Notes: generated by a model not told the origin, from the letters alone. Shown: positions 14,981 to 24,176, counted from the first letter of the stretch. The stretch is 61,576 nucleotides of DNA from Candidatus Fermentithermobacillaceae bacterium (GCA_012840345.1 DULO01000050.1:1-61576), one strand, 5' to 3'. Made by a program: numbers and translations.

Positions 14981-17218
14981 CTACGGCGACGGCTCCTTTC
15001 CCGCCTGGATTTCCATCTCAATCTGATAGTCGTAGACAATCCGGGACAGATGCCCAATGTGCTCGAAGCCCAGCTCAACGTCGCCCTGTCCCTTTGACAT
15101 AATTGCGATCAGGTACGGATGGTTGGAGTAGACGATTCCCATATCGTTTGAGACGCCGGTGATGTCTCCCTCTTTGTGACCTACCTCAACTTCGGTGATG
15201 AAGCGGTTCAGCCCCGTGTTCCATATGGTGTTGGACAGCCAGTGAAGGATATCTTGGCCGTACTCCGGGTTCTTCTCGGCGAAGTTGAGAGTGGCCTGCA
15301 TGTAGGTCACCATGTCCCTGGCTGTGGAGATGTTCTGCATGTTGGGGTAGACGTGGGTACCTCCTATTTGCCGCATGAACTCGGCTATGTTTTGAAGTCC
15401 CAGCCTCCGTTCGAGCATCTTCCACGCTATGTTGTCGCTTTCGGTGATTGCCTTTTCGGCGAGTTCCCGTATGGTGAAGACGTCCCCGTCCTTGGCCGTG
15501 AACTGTAATGAACCCGCGCCGCCACGCCAGTCCCTTTCCGCTTTGTAAGTGAGCTGTTCGTTCCAGGACAGTTTCCCTTCCGAAGCCAAAGTGGCCGCGT
15601 ATAGAACTACAGGTACCTTGACCGTGCTGGCTGCCGGAACGGGGAGGTCTTCCTGGATGCCCATGGTACTACCGGAAGTGAGGTCCTTGAAGAAAATGCC
15701 CCATTCCGCTTTGGTTCCAAGTCCGTTCAGGTATTCTTGCAGCCTGGCCTTGAGCGGTTCGTAGTCAGGGTTCCACGGATTGTCTCCTTTTTGGATGTTG
15801 CCCCCGTATCCCACTTCCCGAAAACCGAACCGCTGCTTGCAGACCTTCCAGATTACGCCGGTGTTGGGTACCGCGTTGGGTACCTGGCCGTTCGTCTCAA
15901 ACACTCCGAAGTCCACTATGTACATGCAGCTATCGGGCCCGAACTTGACGTCAACCGGATGGTTTAGGCCGGTTAGATTTCGCCCGGCAGGCTTGCCGTT
16001 CTTATTTTGGATGAAGATCTCCATCTCTCCCGTATCCGAGTTAATGCGCAGCACGCGGCTGCCCGTCTCTCCGCCGGCCAGACCCGTTACCGGATCGCCG
16101 GATCCGAAAGCCGCCAAGTACATGGCTCCGGCAGTATCAAACCCCGGAGGAGCGAAGTCGAACTTCATGGCCGCGGTGTGGGGAGGCAGCAGCATCAGGG
16201 GTTCTTCAGGTTCGGGCGGGTTCGCCAACAGCGGTTTTGGAGGCCATCCGGGAAGAGAGGACTGGAACCGCGGGTCGTCGATGGGAATCCCGCCCGAATA
16301 ATCGGGCCAGCCGTACCATTTGTCTTTCTCTACCACATAGATGATGTCCGGGGCGTTTGCCACAGGACGGACGCCTCTATCGTCATAACCCTGGTCTACC
16401 GCGATAAGCCGTCCGGACGGATCGAAGCCGAGCCCAAAGGGATTCCTTAGCCCCCAGGCGTAGACCTCGGTTTCGGTTCCGTTCGGCCTTGTCCTGAGCA
16501 CAACTCCGCTTGCTTTGGTCTGCCCGGGGATGGTCTGGCCTTCTTTTGTGGGTGTGCCGAATGGGACGAAGGCCCCTGTTTCCACCCGGTCGCTGGGATT
16601 TGGGGTCCGGAGGTCTGGGCAGGACAGGTTGACTCCGGTCAAGGTAACAGTCTTGGCGGGAATGTCCCGCCAGTCGGGATGCTCCGAAACCCATCCGAAC
16701 CGGAAGTTGTCATCGCCGACGACGCCCGAGTTGGTCGTGGTACCGTTACCCAGGTAGATCCAGCCTTCTTCTAAGTCGATGGCGATCTCTCCGGTATAGT
16801 GGTCTCCTGAGGGAAGCCCCTGTATCAGGTCCTGGCGCTCGCCGTTCCTTAAGACCGACAGGAACCCACGGTGGGCGACGTACATGTCGTCCCCGTAGAA
16901 CTTGACGTCCGTCGCGGGCGAGCTAAGACCGTCCAAGACCACCTCGTACTTCTCCGCGTCTATGCGAAGGACGCGCCCAGGGCCGACTTCCTTCGGTCCG
17001 TAAGCGTAACCGGCCTCAACCACGTACATTCGGCCTTCCGAATCCCATGCCACAGAGGTCGGAAAGGTCAGGCCGGTCGCCACCGCCTCGATTTGATACC
17101 CTGCCGGTAGGTGGATGTTGACATCCGCTCTCGCCGGCTCAGCTGCCAGCGTAAGGAACGACACTACTACGAAAACCACCAGTAGGGCAACGAAAAAGAG
17201 CCGCCGTACCACGGTCAT
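14981..17218 (-). CDS. Secreted sugar dehydrogenase-like beta-propeller fused to a class A beta-lactamase-like domain
   Basis: 745 residues. Signal peptide at residues 1-31 (hydrophobic FFVALLVVFVVVSFLTLAA, cleavage after PARA). Residues about 35-480 form a glucose/sorbosone dehydrogenase-like propeller: LPAGYQIEAVATGLTFPTSV, YAWGLRNPFGLGFDPSGRL, DKWYGWPDYSGG and GLNHPVDVKFGPDS are typical. Residues 488-745 are a serine beta-lactamase fold with SxxK (STVK, about 531-534), SDN (594-596) and KEG (682-684) in place of KTG. The region where Glu166 should occur (YPNMQNISTARDM) has no Glu, so strong beta-lactamase activity is unlikely. ATG 17218 overlaps the upstream stop codon (ATGA) and has AAGGAGAG. 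The fusion is the unusual point; the partner genes give no pathway. Confidence 0.85.
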   Translation of the reverse strand: MTVVRRLFFVALLVVFVVVSFLTLAAEPARADVNIHLPAGYQIEAVATGLTFPTSVAWDSEGRMYVVEAGYAYGPKEVGPGRVLRIDAEKYEVVLDGLSSPATDVKFYGDDMYVAHRGFLSVLRNGERQDLIQGLPSGDHYTGEIAIDLEEGWIYLGNGTTTNSGVVGDDNFRFGWVSEHPDWRDIPAKTVTLTGVNLSCPDLRTPNPSDRVETGAFVPFGTPTKEGQTIPGQTKASGVVLRTRPNGTETEVYAWGLRNPFGLGFDPSGRLIAVDQGYDDRGVRPVANAPDIIYVVEKDKWYGWPDYSGGIPIDDPRFQSSLPGWPPKPLLANPPEPEEPLMLLPPHTAAMKFDFAPPGFDTAGAMYLAAFGSGDPVTGLAGGETGSRVLRINSDTGEMEIFIQNKNGKPAGRNLTGLNHPVDVKFGPDSCMYIVDFGVFETNGQVPNAVPNTGVIWKVCKQRFGFREVGYGGNIQKGDNPWNPDYEPLKARLQEYLNGLGTKAEWGIFFKDLTSGSTMGIQEDLPVPAASTVKVPVVLYAATLASEGKLSWNEQLTYKAERDWRGGAGSLQFTAKDGDVFTIRELAEKAITESDNIAWKMLERRLGLQNIAEFMRQIGGTHVYPNMQNISTARDMVTYMQATLNFAEKNPEYGQDILHWLSNTIWNTGLNRFITEVEVGHKEGDITGVSNDMGIVYSNHPYLIAIMSKGQGDVELGFEHIGHLSRIVYDYQIEMEIQAGKEPSP

Positions 17219-17661
17219 ACTCTCCTTTCGGTCTTGTTCGTCATGAGAAAGAACAGGCCTCCGAGGGCAAGGCCGTAGAGAAGGTAGGCCAATCCAACAT
17301 CTAACCATCTGGATGCGAGGCCAAATTGGGGAGGCAGCCCGAGAAGGACGGGAATCAAGAACAGGGGGCCGATCGCCCACACCGCCGCGCCGGTAACCGC
17401 GCCTGAAACCAGGGTGGCCCCCAGTCTCGGATCCTCTCCGCGCAGGACGGCGCCAAAGACGGCTCCAAAGATGATTCCAAAAAGGACGGCGATGGCCAGG
17501 TGGATTATCCAGCCGGTCCCCACTCCGGGAGGCCTACCGAACATGAGCGGCAGCGGGGTCAGGATCCACATTTGCTGCAAGACGATACCCGAGAGGAATC
17601 CGGCGACAAGTCCCGCGAGAGCGCCGCTCCAGACAGGTGAGAGAGCGCGAGATCTATCCAA
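17215..17661 (-). CDS. Small integral membrane protein (about four TM segments), unknown function
   Basis: 148 residues with about four hydrophobic segments near residues 10-30, 50-75, 82-105 and 120-142, rich in Gly, Ala, Leu and Ile. There is no recognised domain; the repeated G-x-x-x-G patterns (GALAGLVAGFLSG, GIIFGAVFGAVL) suggest tight helix packing. The start is TTG 17661 with GGAGGT six bases upstream. The stop codon overlaps the start of the propeller/beta-lactamase-like fusion, so the two are translationally coupled. A role in membrane placement or export of the fusion protein is possible but is only inferred from the coupling. Confidence 0.7.
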   Translation of the reverse strand: MDRSRALSPVWSGALAGLVAGFLSGIVLQQMWILTPLPLMFGRPPGVGTGWIIHLAIAVLFGIIFGAVFGAVLRGEDPRLGATLVSGAVTGAAVWAIGPLFLIPVLLGLPPQFGLASRWLDVGLAYLLYGLALGGLFFLMTNKTERRV

Positions 17662-17761
17662 GGAGATACCTCCTCATCTTGCGTTAAGGCCGAGCCCGGC
17701 CAAGACGGAAAGCCCGGCGCGCGCAAGTCAGAATGAGGCGCTTAGGCTCGAATCAGCCTTA

Positions 17762-18433
17762 TTATTCGGCCAATTGGGGGTATAAATACGGCAAGTCGGT
17801 TTCGGGGATTACGAATCGCCAGGGATAGTATTTGGCTTCGCCCGAGTAGTCCACGCCTATTCGGGGCGTTGTCCTGATGTTGTGGGACAAGGCGGCTCGG
17901 TCGGGGAAGCCCTCCGGTGGATACGCGATGTACAGGGGACCTGTTTCCAAGTCCGCGGTATTCTGTTGCCTTCCGATCCCCATGGCCTGGCAGAGGCGTC
18001 CGGGACCTTGGGTCAAGGGGTGTCTGCCGTTTCGCCGCCTGAGCATCAAGTCAACTCCGCCCACAGGCCAAACGGACCGGACCAGGACAGCGTGGGGCGT
18101 CCCTTCTTCGGCCGCTACCGCGTTGAACATAAAGTGCATGCCGTAGGTGAAATACACGTAGGCCCGGCCGGGCGGGCCGTACAGCGGTTCATTCCTTTGG
18201 GTGCGGCGTCCTCCAAAAGCGTGGCAAGCCCGGTCTTCCGGTCCTTCGTAGGCCTCGGTTTCGGTTATGATTCCCGCGGTAATCCCGTCTCCGGTATCGT
18301 GAACCAGGATCTTACCTATAACATCGGGAGCCACGTCCAGGGCCCGTCTTCTATAGAAGTCTTTTGGGAGTCTCTGAAGGCACCTTACGGCTTCTGGGCT
18401 GAGGATATCTTTTTCTTTTGGGCGGGGCACCAT
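17762..18433 (-). CDS. 3-methyladenine DNA glycosylase (AAG/MPG family)
   Basis: 223 residues, a monofunctional base-excision glycosylase removing alkylated purines. Family blocks are DFYRRRALDVAPDVIGKILVH at the N-terminus, ITETEAYEGPEDRACHAFGG (with the catalytic Glu), PLYGPPGRAYVYFTYGMH, VLVRSVWPVGG and LTQGPGRLCQAMGI. ATG 18433 follows AAGGGTGA; an upstream GTG at 18454 lacks a ribosome site. The C-terminus (SGEAKYYPWRFVIP) is complete. It is divergent from the OsmC gene and probably expressed alone. Confidence 0.9.
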   Translation of the reverse strand: MVPRPKEKDILSPEAVRCLQRLPKDFYRRRALDVAPDVIGKILVHDTGDGITAGIITETEAYEGPEDRACHAFGGRRTQRNEPLYGPPGRAYVYFTYGMHFMFNAVAAEEGTPHAVLVRSVWPVGGVDLMLRRRNGRHPLTQGPGRLCQAMGIGRQQNTADLETGPLYIAYPPEGFPDRAALSHNIRTTPRIGVDYSGEAKYYPWRFVIPETDLPYLYPQLAE

Positions 18434-18524
18434 ATTCACCCTTTTCTTCTTCACTGCGAGACATTATGATTTTACATGTTGGCGGACTAGGTTGCACTGT
18501 CGCGTGCGTGGGGAGGCGAATCTC

Positions 18525-18917
18525 ATGGCTTTGACAATGAAAGTGTCCGGAAGCGTAAGAAATGACCTAGTGCTGTGCGAGAACGATTCAGGCGCGAAGG
18601 TGACCGCGGGCGGGGAAGGCCCCAGTGCGATGGAATTGCTGCTCATGGCGGTTGTCGGATGCAGCGGCGCCACCTTGAAAGCCATCATGGGACGGGATGG
18701 CCTGACTCCGGAAGCCATAGATATTAAGGCTGAAGGAGTACGTTCCGAGACGACCCCTAAGAGATTCACCGACATTCACCTTCACTACACGGTCTCGTGC
18801 CAGGGACTGTCCACGGAGAAGCTCCAGCACTACCTCGGCCTTACCGAGAAGGTGTGCCCGGTTATTCAGTCCCTTAACGTGAAAACACACTTGACTTACG
18901 AGCTGCTGAACCGATGA
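18525..18917 (+). CDS. OsmC/Ohr-family thiol peroxidase-like protein
   Basis: 130 residues of the OsmC fold. The two redox cysteines are seen in VVGCSGATLKAIMGRDG (first) and LTEKVCPVIQSL (second). The pattern GGEGPSAMELLLMAVVGC is the usual helix carrying the first Cys. ATG 18525 has GGGGAGG about nine bases upstream. The stop overlaps the start of the hotdog thioesterase gene (ATGA), so the two form a transcriptional pair. Members reduce organic hydroperoxides or modify thiols; the exact subgroup (OsmC rather than Ohr or YhfA) cannot be settled here, but the length and sequence are closest to the YhfA-like group. Confidence 0.85.
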   Translation: MALTMKVSGSVRNDLVLCENDSGAKVTAGGEGPSAMELLLMAVVGCSGATLKAIMGRDGLTPEAIDIKAEGVRSETTPKRFTDIHLHYTVSCQGLSTEKLQHYLGLTEKVCPVIQSLNVKTHLTYELLNR

Positions 18918-19312
18918 AGAACGTACCGTTGGGGACCACGGGCCGCGCGGAGGTGGAGGTAACTCGGGACACGCTCGCCTCGACATGCAAGAGCGGGGCT
19001 GTTCCGGTGTTTGCCACTCCAAACCTTGTCCTGCTCATGGAGATGGCCGCGGTCAACGCGCTGGAGCCTTACATGGAACCCGGAGAGGTCACGGTGGGGA
19101 CTCTGGTAGACGTGCGCCACTTGGCCGCTACTCCTCCCGGATTGACGGTCACAGCCACGGCTCGCCTTACAGAAATCGACGGTAGACGACTGGTTTTCCA
19201 CGTCGAAGCCCACGACGGAGTGGAACTGATAGGGACCGGAACCCACGAACGCTTCCTCGTGAACTACGACCGTTTCGTTTCTCGGGCCAACGAGAAATCC
19301 GCAAAGACGTAA
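18914..19312 (+). CDS. FlK-like hotdog thioesterase
   Basis: 132 residues, single hotdog fold. It resembles the fluoroacetyl-CoA thioesterase (FlK)-like group: SGAVPVFATPNLVLLMEMAA carries the typical active-site stretch, with the catalytic Glu in LLMEMAA; EVTVGTLVDVRHLAATPPGL and VEAHDGVELIGTGTHERFLV form the remaining strands. It probably hydrolyses a small acyl-CoA. The start overlaps the OsmC stop (ATGA). A common function in removing reactive acyl or peroxide compounds is conceivable but inferred only from the operon. Confidence 0.8.
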   Translation: MKNVPLGTTGRAEVEVTRDTLASTCKSGAVPVFATPNLVLLMEMAAVNALEPYMEPGEVTVGTLVDVRHLAATPPGLTVTATARLTEIDGRRLVFHVEAHDGVELIGTGTHERFLVNYDRFVSRANEKSAKT

Positions 19313-19418
19313 GTATCCACAAGGAATACAAGATGTAGCGTAGAAGAAGAGAAAGGCACCCAGATATAGCGGAAACAAATGTGCGCTTCTGCTGCGCTTT
19401 CTCTTCGAGGTGGCATCC

Positions 19419-19892
19419 ATGAAATGTCCTTTCTGCGGCTATCTTGACTCCAGAGTTTTGGAGTCGCGTCCTACCGAGGATTTTTCCTCTATTCGCCGCC
19501 GCCGCGAATGCCCTCGATGCGAGCGCCGTTTCACAACGTACGAGCGGGTCGAAGAAGCTCCGTTGGTGATCATTAAGAAGGATGGCCGTCGAGAGGTGTT
19601 TTCCCGCGAGAAAATCCTGTCGGGAATGCTGAAAGCTTGTGAGAAGCGTTCTATCCCGCTGGAGACTCTTCAAGCGGCGGCATTGGATATCGAGCGCCAA
19701 CTTCGAGAGACCGGCAAAGGCGAAGTGACGTCCAAAGAGACGGGCGAACTGGTTATGGATAAGCTACGCCAAATCGACGAGGTGGCTTACGTTCGGTTCG
19801 CTTCCGTGTATAGGGAGTTTCGAGACTTGGACGGTTTCCTCAATGAGGTTCAAAGAGTGCTTTCGGATAGGGATGCCAAGGCAAAGAACTGA
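19419..19892 (+). CDS. nrdR: Transcriptional repressor NrdR
   Basis: 157 residues. The N-terminal zinc ribbon MKCPFCGYLDSRVLESRP and the second pair CPRCERRFTTYERVE are diagnostic. The ATP-cone domain follows (LVIIKKDGRREVFSREKIL to the C-terminus). NrdR senses ATP/dATP and represses ribonucleotide reductase genes. ATG 19419 follows GAGGTG; a GTG three codons earlier is less likely. It lies 91 bases upstream of nrdJ, its expected target. I looked for a pair of NrdR boxes in 19313-19418 and 19893-19983 and found no convincing match. Confidence 0.95.
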   Translation: MKCPFCGYLDSRVLESRPTEDFSSIRRRRECPRCERRFTTYERVEEAPLVIIKKDGRREVFSREKILSGMLKACEKRSIPLETLQAAALDIERQLRETGKGEVTSKETGELVMDKLRQIDEVAYVRFASVYREFRDLDGFLNEVQRVLSDRDAKAKN

Positions 19893-19983
19893 GGGTGCGC
19901 GTTTATGTAGTTTTGGCTCAACGTGTTTCGGGGAGCGGAGTCGAAAGTCTTGAATCCCTACATAGCGGGTAGGAGGAATAGCG

Positions 19984-22900
19984 GTGTCGGAAGACAGAGA
20001 AAAAAACGTGCAGGTGAGTTTCAGCGAAAACGCCATGGCGGTGTTGGAGAAGCGCTACTTGAGAAAGGACGAATCGGGCAAGCCGATTGAGACTCCCGCG
20101 GACATGCTGTGGCGGGTAGCCAAGAACATCGCCTTGATGGATGTCCTTCACTGTCCCGCGCTAAAGAAGAAGGGCCGCGGAAAAGCGGCAGGTAAAGCCG
20201 AAAGGGTCTGTGAGATGTCCGGAGCTCCAGACGATGGCGGCGCTGACGGCGAACTCCTGGACGTTTCGGAGTGGGATTGGGCGACCCTCAGGATGGCTCA
20301 CAAGCGTTTAGTGGAAGAAGGGGACATGACCGCGTCCTGGGAAGACGTTGAGGCGGCCGTTAACGCTAACCGGGGACGGCTTAGAGCCACAGCCCAACGG
20401 TTTTTCGAGTTGATGGCGGAGGGCAAGTTTATGCCCAACTCGCCGGCCCTTATGAACGCGGGGCGCGAGTTGCAGCAGCTGTCGGCCTGTTTTGTGTTGC
20501 CCGTGGACGATACCATGGTCAGCATTTTTGACTCGTTGAAATACGCGGCGCTGATACACCAGTCCGGAGGCGGCACCGGTTTTAGCTTCAGCAGGCTTCG
20601 CCCAAAGAATGACGTGGTCCGCTCCACCGGGGGAGTGGCTTCGGGTCCGGTATCCTTCATGAAAGTTTTTAACGCCGCTACCGAGGCCGTTAAGCAGGGC
20701 GGCGTCAGGCGCGGAGCCAACATGGGCATCCTCAGGGTGGACCATCCTGACATCTTGGAGTTCATTACCTGCAAGACAGATACCAAAGAACTCACCAACT
20801 TCAACATATCAGTGGGGATTACCTCAAAGTTCATGGAAGCGGTGGAAGCCGGGACTGACTACGACCTGGTGAACCCCAGGAACGGGCAGGTTGTCGGCAA
20901 GGCAAACGCCCGAAAGGTGTTTGAGACCATCGTCGAGCAGGCCTGGAAGAACGGGGAACCGGGCATCATCTTCCTCGACCGCCTGAACAAGGACAACCCC
21001 ACGCCGGCGTTGGGTGAGATAGAGAGCACTAACCCGTGCATCACAGGAGATGCTCTCGTACCTACTGAGGAAGGCTTGCTACGGCTGGACGAGATAGTCC
21101 GCCGTTGGAGCACTGGTGGCCTGCGCATAATGATCGACAAGCGTGTAGCAGGTTCGCCTGGAAGCATTGATGCCACTACTGGCCAGCCGCTTATCGAACC
21201 GGGCACGGATTGGTCTGTCATATCTCGTGCGTTCAGATCAGGAGTGAAGCCGGTTGTTCGTGTGACCACTAAGCACGGGATGTCCATAGAAGTCACTCCT
21301 GACCACAAGATGATGACTACTCGCGGTTGGGTGAAAGCTGGAGACCTTCGAATAGGCGAAGACAGAGTGTTGGTGCAGTCCGGCGCCGGCGAGTTCTCAA
21401 GCGAAAGCAAATTGCCTGTGGATGTTTGCAATGAACACCGTGGTCGAAATGGACGAACCTACAGGACGAGACTTCCCCAGACTTGGTCCCGGGAACTTGG
21501 GATCGTGCTGGGGTGGCTTGTAGGGGATGGTTGGCTGAGAGAATCGGACAAGAACGGTAGAGTGGGATTCACCTTCGCGGCGAGTGACTCGGAGGTTATG
21601 TCCGTCATCCATAACGTAATGACAGACTGGTATGGAGTTGACGTCAAACCGGTATTGCGATCAAACGGTGTATATCACCTGAGCTACCACTCGAAGTGGT
21701 TAGTGAGTTTCTTCGAGAAACTTGGGGTCAAGGCAGTTAAAGCTGGGCAAAAGAGGGTTCCATATAGCGTTTTCACAGCTCCCAAGGACGCTGTTACTGG
21801 GTTCCTTCAGGCTCTGTTTACAGCGGACGGTACTGTGGCGAACCACAACAACGGGACAACTTACGTGAGGCTGACATCCAAGTCCGTTGATCTCCTAAGA
21901 GATGTTCAGAAGCTCCTACTGAACTTCGGTATCCGTTCAACTATCTACGATCGAAGCAGGGAGCCGCGGGATTCCTTCCAATACCGGAGCCGGGGTGGAA
22001 ACGAACGCACCTATCGCTGTGACGGCGTGTGCTACGAGTTACAAGTCAGTGCCGAGAACCTGCCTCGCTTCTTTGAAGAAATCGGGTTTCTCGGAGACAA
22101 GCACGCTGGAGTTATCGAGTCAACAAGTCGAAGGACGAGGGGATTCTACCGACAGGCTGCCGAGGATATCGTGGAATCAGTCGAGCCTGTGGGAGAAAAG
22201 GAGGTCTTCGACCTTACTGAGCCGTTCAGTCACAGCTTTATTGCCAACGGCTTTGTAGTCTCCAACTGCGGTGAACAGCCTCTCTTGCCGTTCGAAGCGT
22301 GTTGCCTGGGGTCGATCAACCTCGGACGCTTCACTAGGTCAGTTTGGGGAACTGACCTAGATCTGGAGAAAGCCATTGACTGGGATGGCTTGGCGGCGGC
22401 AGTTCGTGCGGGAGTGCACTTCCTAGATAACCTGATCGACGCCAACAAATACCCACTGCCCGAGATCGACAAGATGGCCCGCGGCAACAGGAAGATTGGG
22501 CTCGGGATTATGGGTTGGGCCGACATGCTGCTCGATCTGAAGATTCCGTACAACTCCCAAGAGGCGCTGGACCTTGCCACAAAGGTGATGGCATTCATTG
22601 AGAAGGAGTCCATGGCCGAGTCCGCCGAACTGGCGGCGAGCCGGGGCGTGTTCCCCAACTGGGAGAAAAGCGTGTTCGCCGCTAAGGGGCTGAAGGTGCG
22701 TAACGCCACAACGACCACTATCGCCCCGACCGGCACAATAAGCATCATTTGCGGAGCGTCGTCAGGCATTGAGCCGTTGTTCAGCCTAGCCTTCACTAGG
22801 CACGTGCTTGGGAAGAGCATGGTCGAAGCCAACCCGAGGTTTGAGCGTGTAGCAAAGGCGCTTGGCTTCTATTCGGACGAATTGATGGAGAAGGTCGCGT

Positions 22901-23784
22901 CGGCGGGGTCTCTGCAACACGTCTCAGGAGTCCCGGAAGAAATCCGCAAGGTGTTTGTTACCGCCCACGAGATTACTCCCGAATGGCATATCAAAATGCA
23001 GGCTGCTTTCCAGAAGCACACCCATAACGCGGTTTCCAAGACTGTAAACTTCCCCAAAGAAGCCACAAGAGATGACGTCAAGCAAGTTTTTATCCTAGCG
23101 AACAAGCTGGGCTGCAAGGGAGTTACGGTCTACCGGGACGGCAGTAGGGAAGAACAGGTCTTGACGGTAGGCGCCGACAAGAAGGGAAGCGCGGCTTCCG
23201 GGGCGACAGGCCAGGAGACGCTGTTCGGCGATACGCCCAAACCTGAGGAAAAGGGCAAGACCCGTGTGAACGGCGTCTGGGGCAGAGTCAGGCCTATCGA
23301 GCGACCGTCCAGACTCGATGGGTTCACGGCAATGAAGGAGACGCCTGTCGGCAAACTCTTCTTGACCCTGAACACTCTCGAGGGCCATCCTGTAGAACTC
23401 TTCGCCCAGATCGGTAAAGCGGGCAGCGACGTATCGGCGTTTACCGAGGCCATCGCCAGGCTCATATCTATCGCGCTAAGGTCCGGCGTGGATCCTCAGG
23501 AGGTTGCCGACCAACTCCAGGGCATTGGCGGCTCCAGAGCCATCGGGTTTGGCCCGAACCGGGTAAGGTCCGTACCTGACGCTATCGGCCAGTTCCTCGA
23601 CGAGTACTTGCAGTACGGTTCGGAAGGCCCCAAGGACGAGGCGGAGGAGACAGGTCCCGTGCAGGATACGTTGCCCTTGACTCCCGGCAAGAGATTCAGC
23701 CTCTGCCCCTCATGCGGCACATGGAGTCTGGTGCACGTCGAAGGCTGCCAGAAGTGCATGGCTTGCGGCTACAGCGAGTGCTAA
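19984..23784 (+). CDS. nrdJ: Class II (B12-dependent) ribonucleotide reductase containing an intein
   Basis: 1266 codons. Removing the 410-residue intein leaves an 856-residue adenosylcobalamin-dependent ribonucleotide reductase that makes deoxynucleotides. Extein motifs are MPNSPALMNAGRELQQLSACF, SGGGTGFSFSRLRP, GVRRGANMGIL, the active-site NP/CGEQPLLPFEACCLGSINLG (split by the intein between Pro and Cys) and TTTIAPTGTISIICGASSGI. The C-terminal zinc ribbon FSLCPSCGTWS to CQKCMACGYSEC is typical of NrdJ. The start is GTG 19984 with AGGAGGAA. No B12 riboswitch fits in the 91-base space after nrdR. Use of class II enzyme suits life with little or no oxygen. Confidence 0.93.
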   Translation: MSEDREKNVQVSFSENAMAVLEKRYLRKDESGKPIETPADMLWRVAKNIALMDVLHCPALKKKGRGKAAGKAERVCEMSGAPDDGGADGELLDVSEWDWATLRMAHKRLVEEGDMTASWEDVEAAVNANRGRLRATAQRFFELMAEGKFMPNSPALMNAGRELQQLSACFVLPVDDTMVSIFDSLKYAALIHQSGGGTGFSFSRLRPKNDVVRSTGGVASGPVSFMKVFNAATEAVKQGGVRRGANMGILRVDHPDILEFITCKTDTKELTNFNISVGITSKFMEAVEAGTDYDLVNPRNGQVVGKANARKVFETIVEQAWKNGEPGIIFLDRLNKDNPTPALGEIESTNPCITGDALVPTEEGLLRLDEIVRRWSTGGLRIMIDKRVAGSPGSIDATTGQPLIEPGTDWSVISRAFRSGVKPVVRVTTKHGMSIEVTPDHKMMTTRGWVKAGDLRIGEDRVLVQSGAGEFSSESKLPVDVCNEHRGRNGRTYRTRLPQTWSRELGIVLGWLVGDGWLRESDKNGRVGFTFAASDSEVMSVIHNVMTDWYGVDVKPVLRSNGVYHLSYHSKWLVSFFEKLGVKAVKAGQKRVPYSVFTAPKDAVTGFLQALFTADGTVANHNNGTTYVRLTSKSVDLLRDVQKLLLNFGIRSTIYDRSREPRDSFQYRSRGGNERTYRCDGVCYELQVSAENLPRFFEEIGFLGDKHAGVIESTSRRTRGFYRQAAEDIVESVEPVGEKEVFDLTEPFSHSFIANGFVVSNCGEQPLLPFEACCLGSINLGRFTRSVWGTDLDLEKAIDWDGLAAAVRAGVHFLDNLIDANKYPLPEIDKMARGNRKIGLGIMGWADMLLDLKIPYNSQEALDLATKVMAFIEKESMAESAELAASRGVFPNWEKSVFAAKGLKVRNATTTTIAPTGTISIICGASSGIEPLFSLAFTRHVLGKSMVEANPRFERVAKALGFYSDELMEKVASAGSLQHVSGVPEEIRKVFVTAHEITPEWHIKMQAAFQKHTHNAVSKTVNFPKEATRDDVKQVFILANKLGCKGVTVYRDGSREEQVLTVGADKKGSAASGATGQETLFGDTPKPEEKGKTRVNGVWGRVRPIERPSRLDGFTAMKETPVGKLFLTLNTLEGHPVELFAQIGKAGSDVSAFTEAIARLISIALRSGVDPQEVADQLQGIGGSRAIGFGPNRVRSVPDAIGQFLDEYLQYGSEGPKDEAEETGPVQDTLPLTPGKRFSLCPSCGTWSLVHVEGCQKCMACGYSEC
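21037..22266 (+). mobile_element. LAGLIDADG-type intein inside nrdJ
   Basis: 410 residues (nrdJ residues 352-761), inserted exactly before the catalytic Cys of NPCGEQ. Splicing block A begins CITGDALVPTEEGLLRLDE; block B contains VRVTTKHGMSIEVTPDHK with the TxxH motif; block F/G is FDLTEPFSHSFIANGFVVSN followed by the +1 Cys. Two DOD endonuclease motifs are visible: LGWLVGDGWL and FLQALFTADGTV, each with a catalytic acidic residue, so homing may still be active. The penultimate residue is Ser, not the usual His, next to the terminal Asn. Third-position base use looks less GC-biased than in the exteins, which suggests horizontal origin. Confidence 0.93.
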
Positions 23785-23840
23785 ACCGCGCCCGCCGCAT
23801 ACTAAGACGGTGCCGGATATTATAGCGGTGGGGTGGATTC

Positions 23841-24176
23841 ATGGGCAAAGGGAAACGGACTGGTAGACAAGGCAAAGGAGACGCCGGAGCGCGCGGTGGG
23901 AATACCGGGAAAGCGGCCAGCGCTCAGAGCCGCCTTAAGGCCGCTATAAGGAACGCGGTGGTTTTCGCCGTGGCCACTCTATATTACGCGTACAAAGCCC
24001 AATGGTGGATGGTTGCCGTTTTCGGCAGCATCACCATGGGATTTGGGACGAACGCGCTGGCGCGTGCCAATGAAGAGAATCCTTCGGCTAAGCGCGCTTT
24101 CGCCGCGGCGTACTACTTCTTCTTCTTGATTGCCGTAGGTTTGGCGCTTTACGGCCTCTTCACGAAACGTTTCTAG
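23841..24176 (+). CDS. Small basic membrane protein, unknown function
   Basis: 111 residues. The first 33 are Gly/Lys/Arg-rich and probably cytosolic (KGKRTGRQGKGDAGARGG). The rest has two to three hydrophobic segments (about 36-56, 58-75 and 90-107). There is no recognised family. ATG 23841 has GGTGGGGTGG upstream. The stop codon lies inside the perfect palindrome 24166-24190. It could be the last gene of the nrdR-nrdJ transcript, but nothing links it functionally. Confidence 0.6.
   Translation: MGKGKRTGRQGKGDAGARGGNTGKAASAQSRLKAAIRNAVVFAVATLYYAYKAQWWMVAVFGSITMGFGTNALARANEENPSAKRAFAAAYYFFFLIAVGLALYGLFTKRF

Noticed and set aside
19893-19983. Cobalamin riboswitch or NrdR boxes before nrdJ
   Set aside because: The 91-base gap is too short for a B12 riboswitch and no ACACTATATATTGT-like pair was found.
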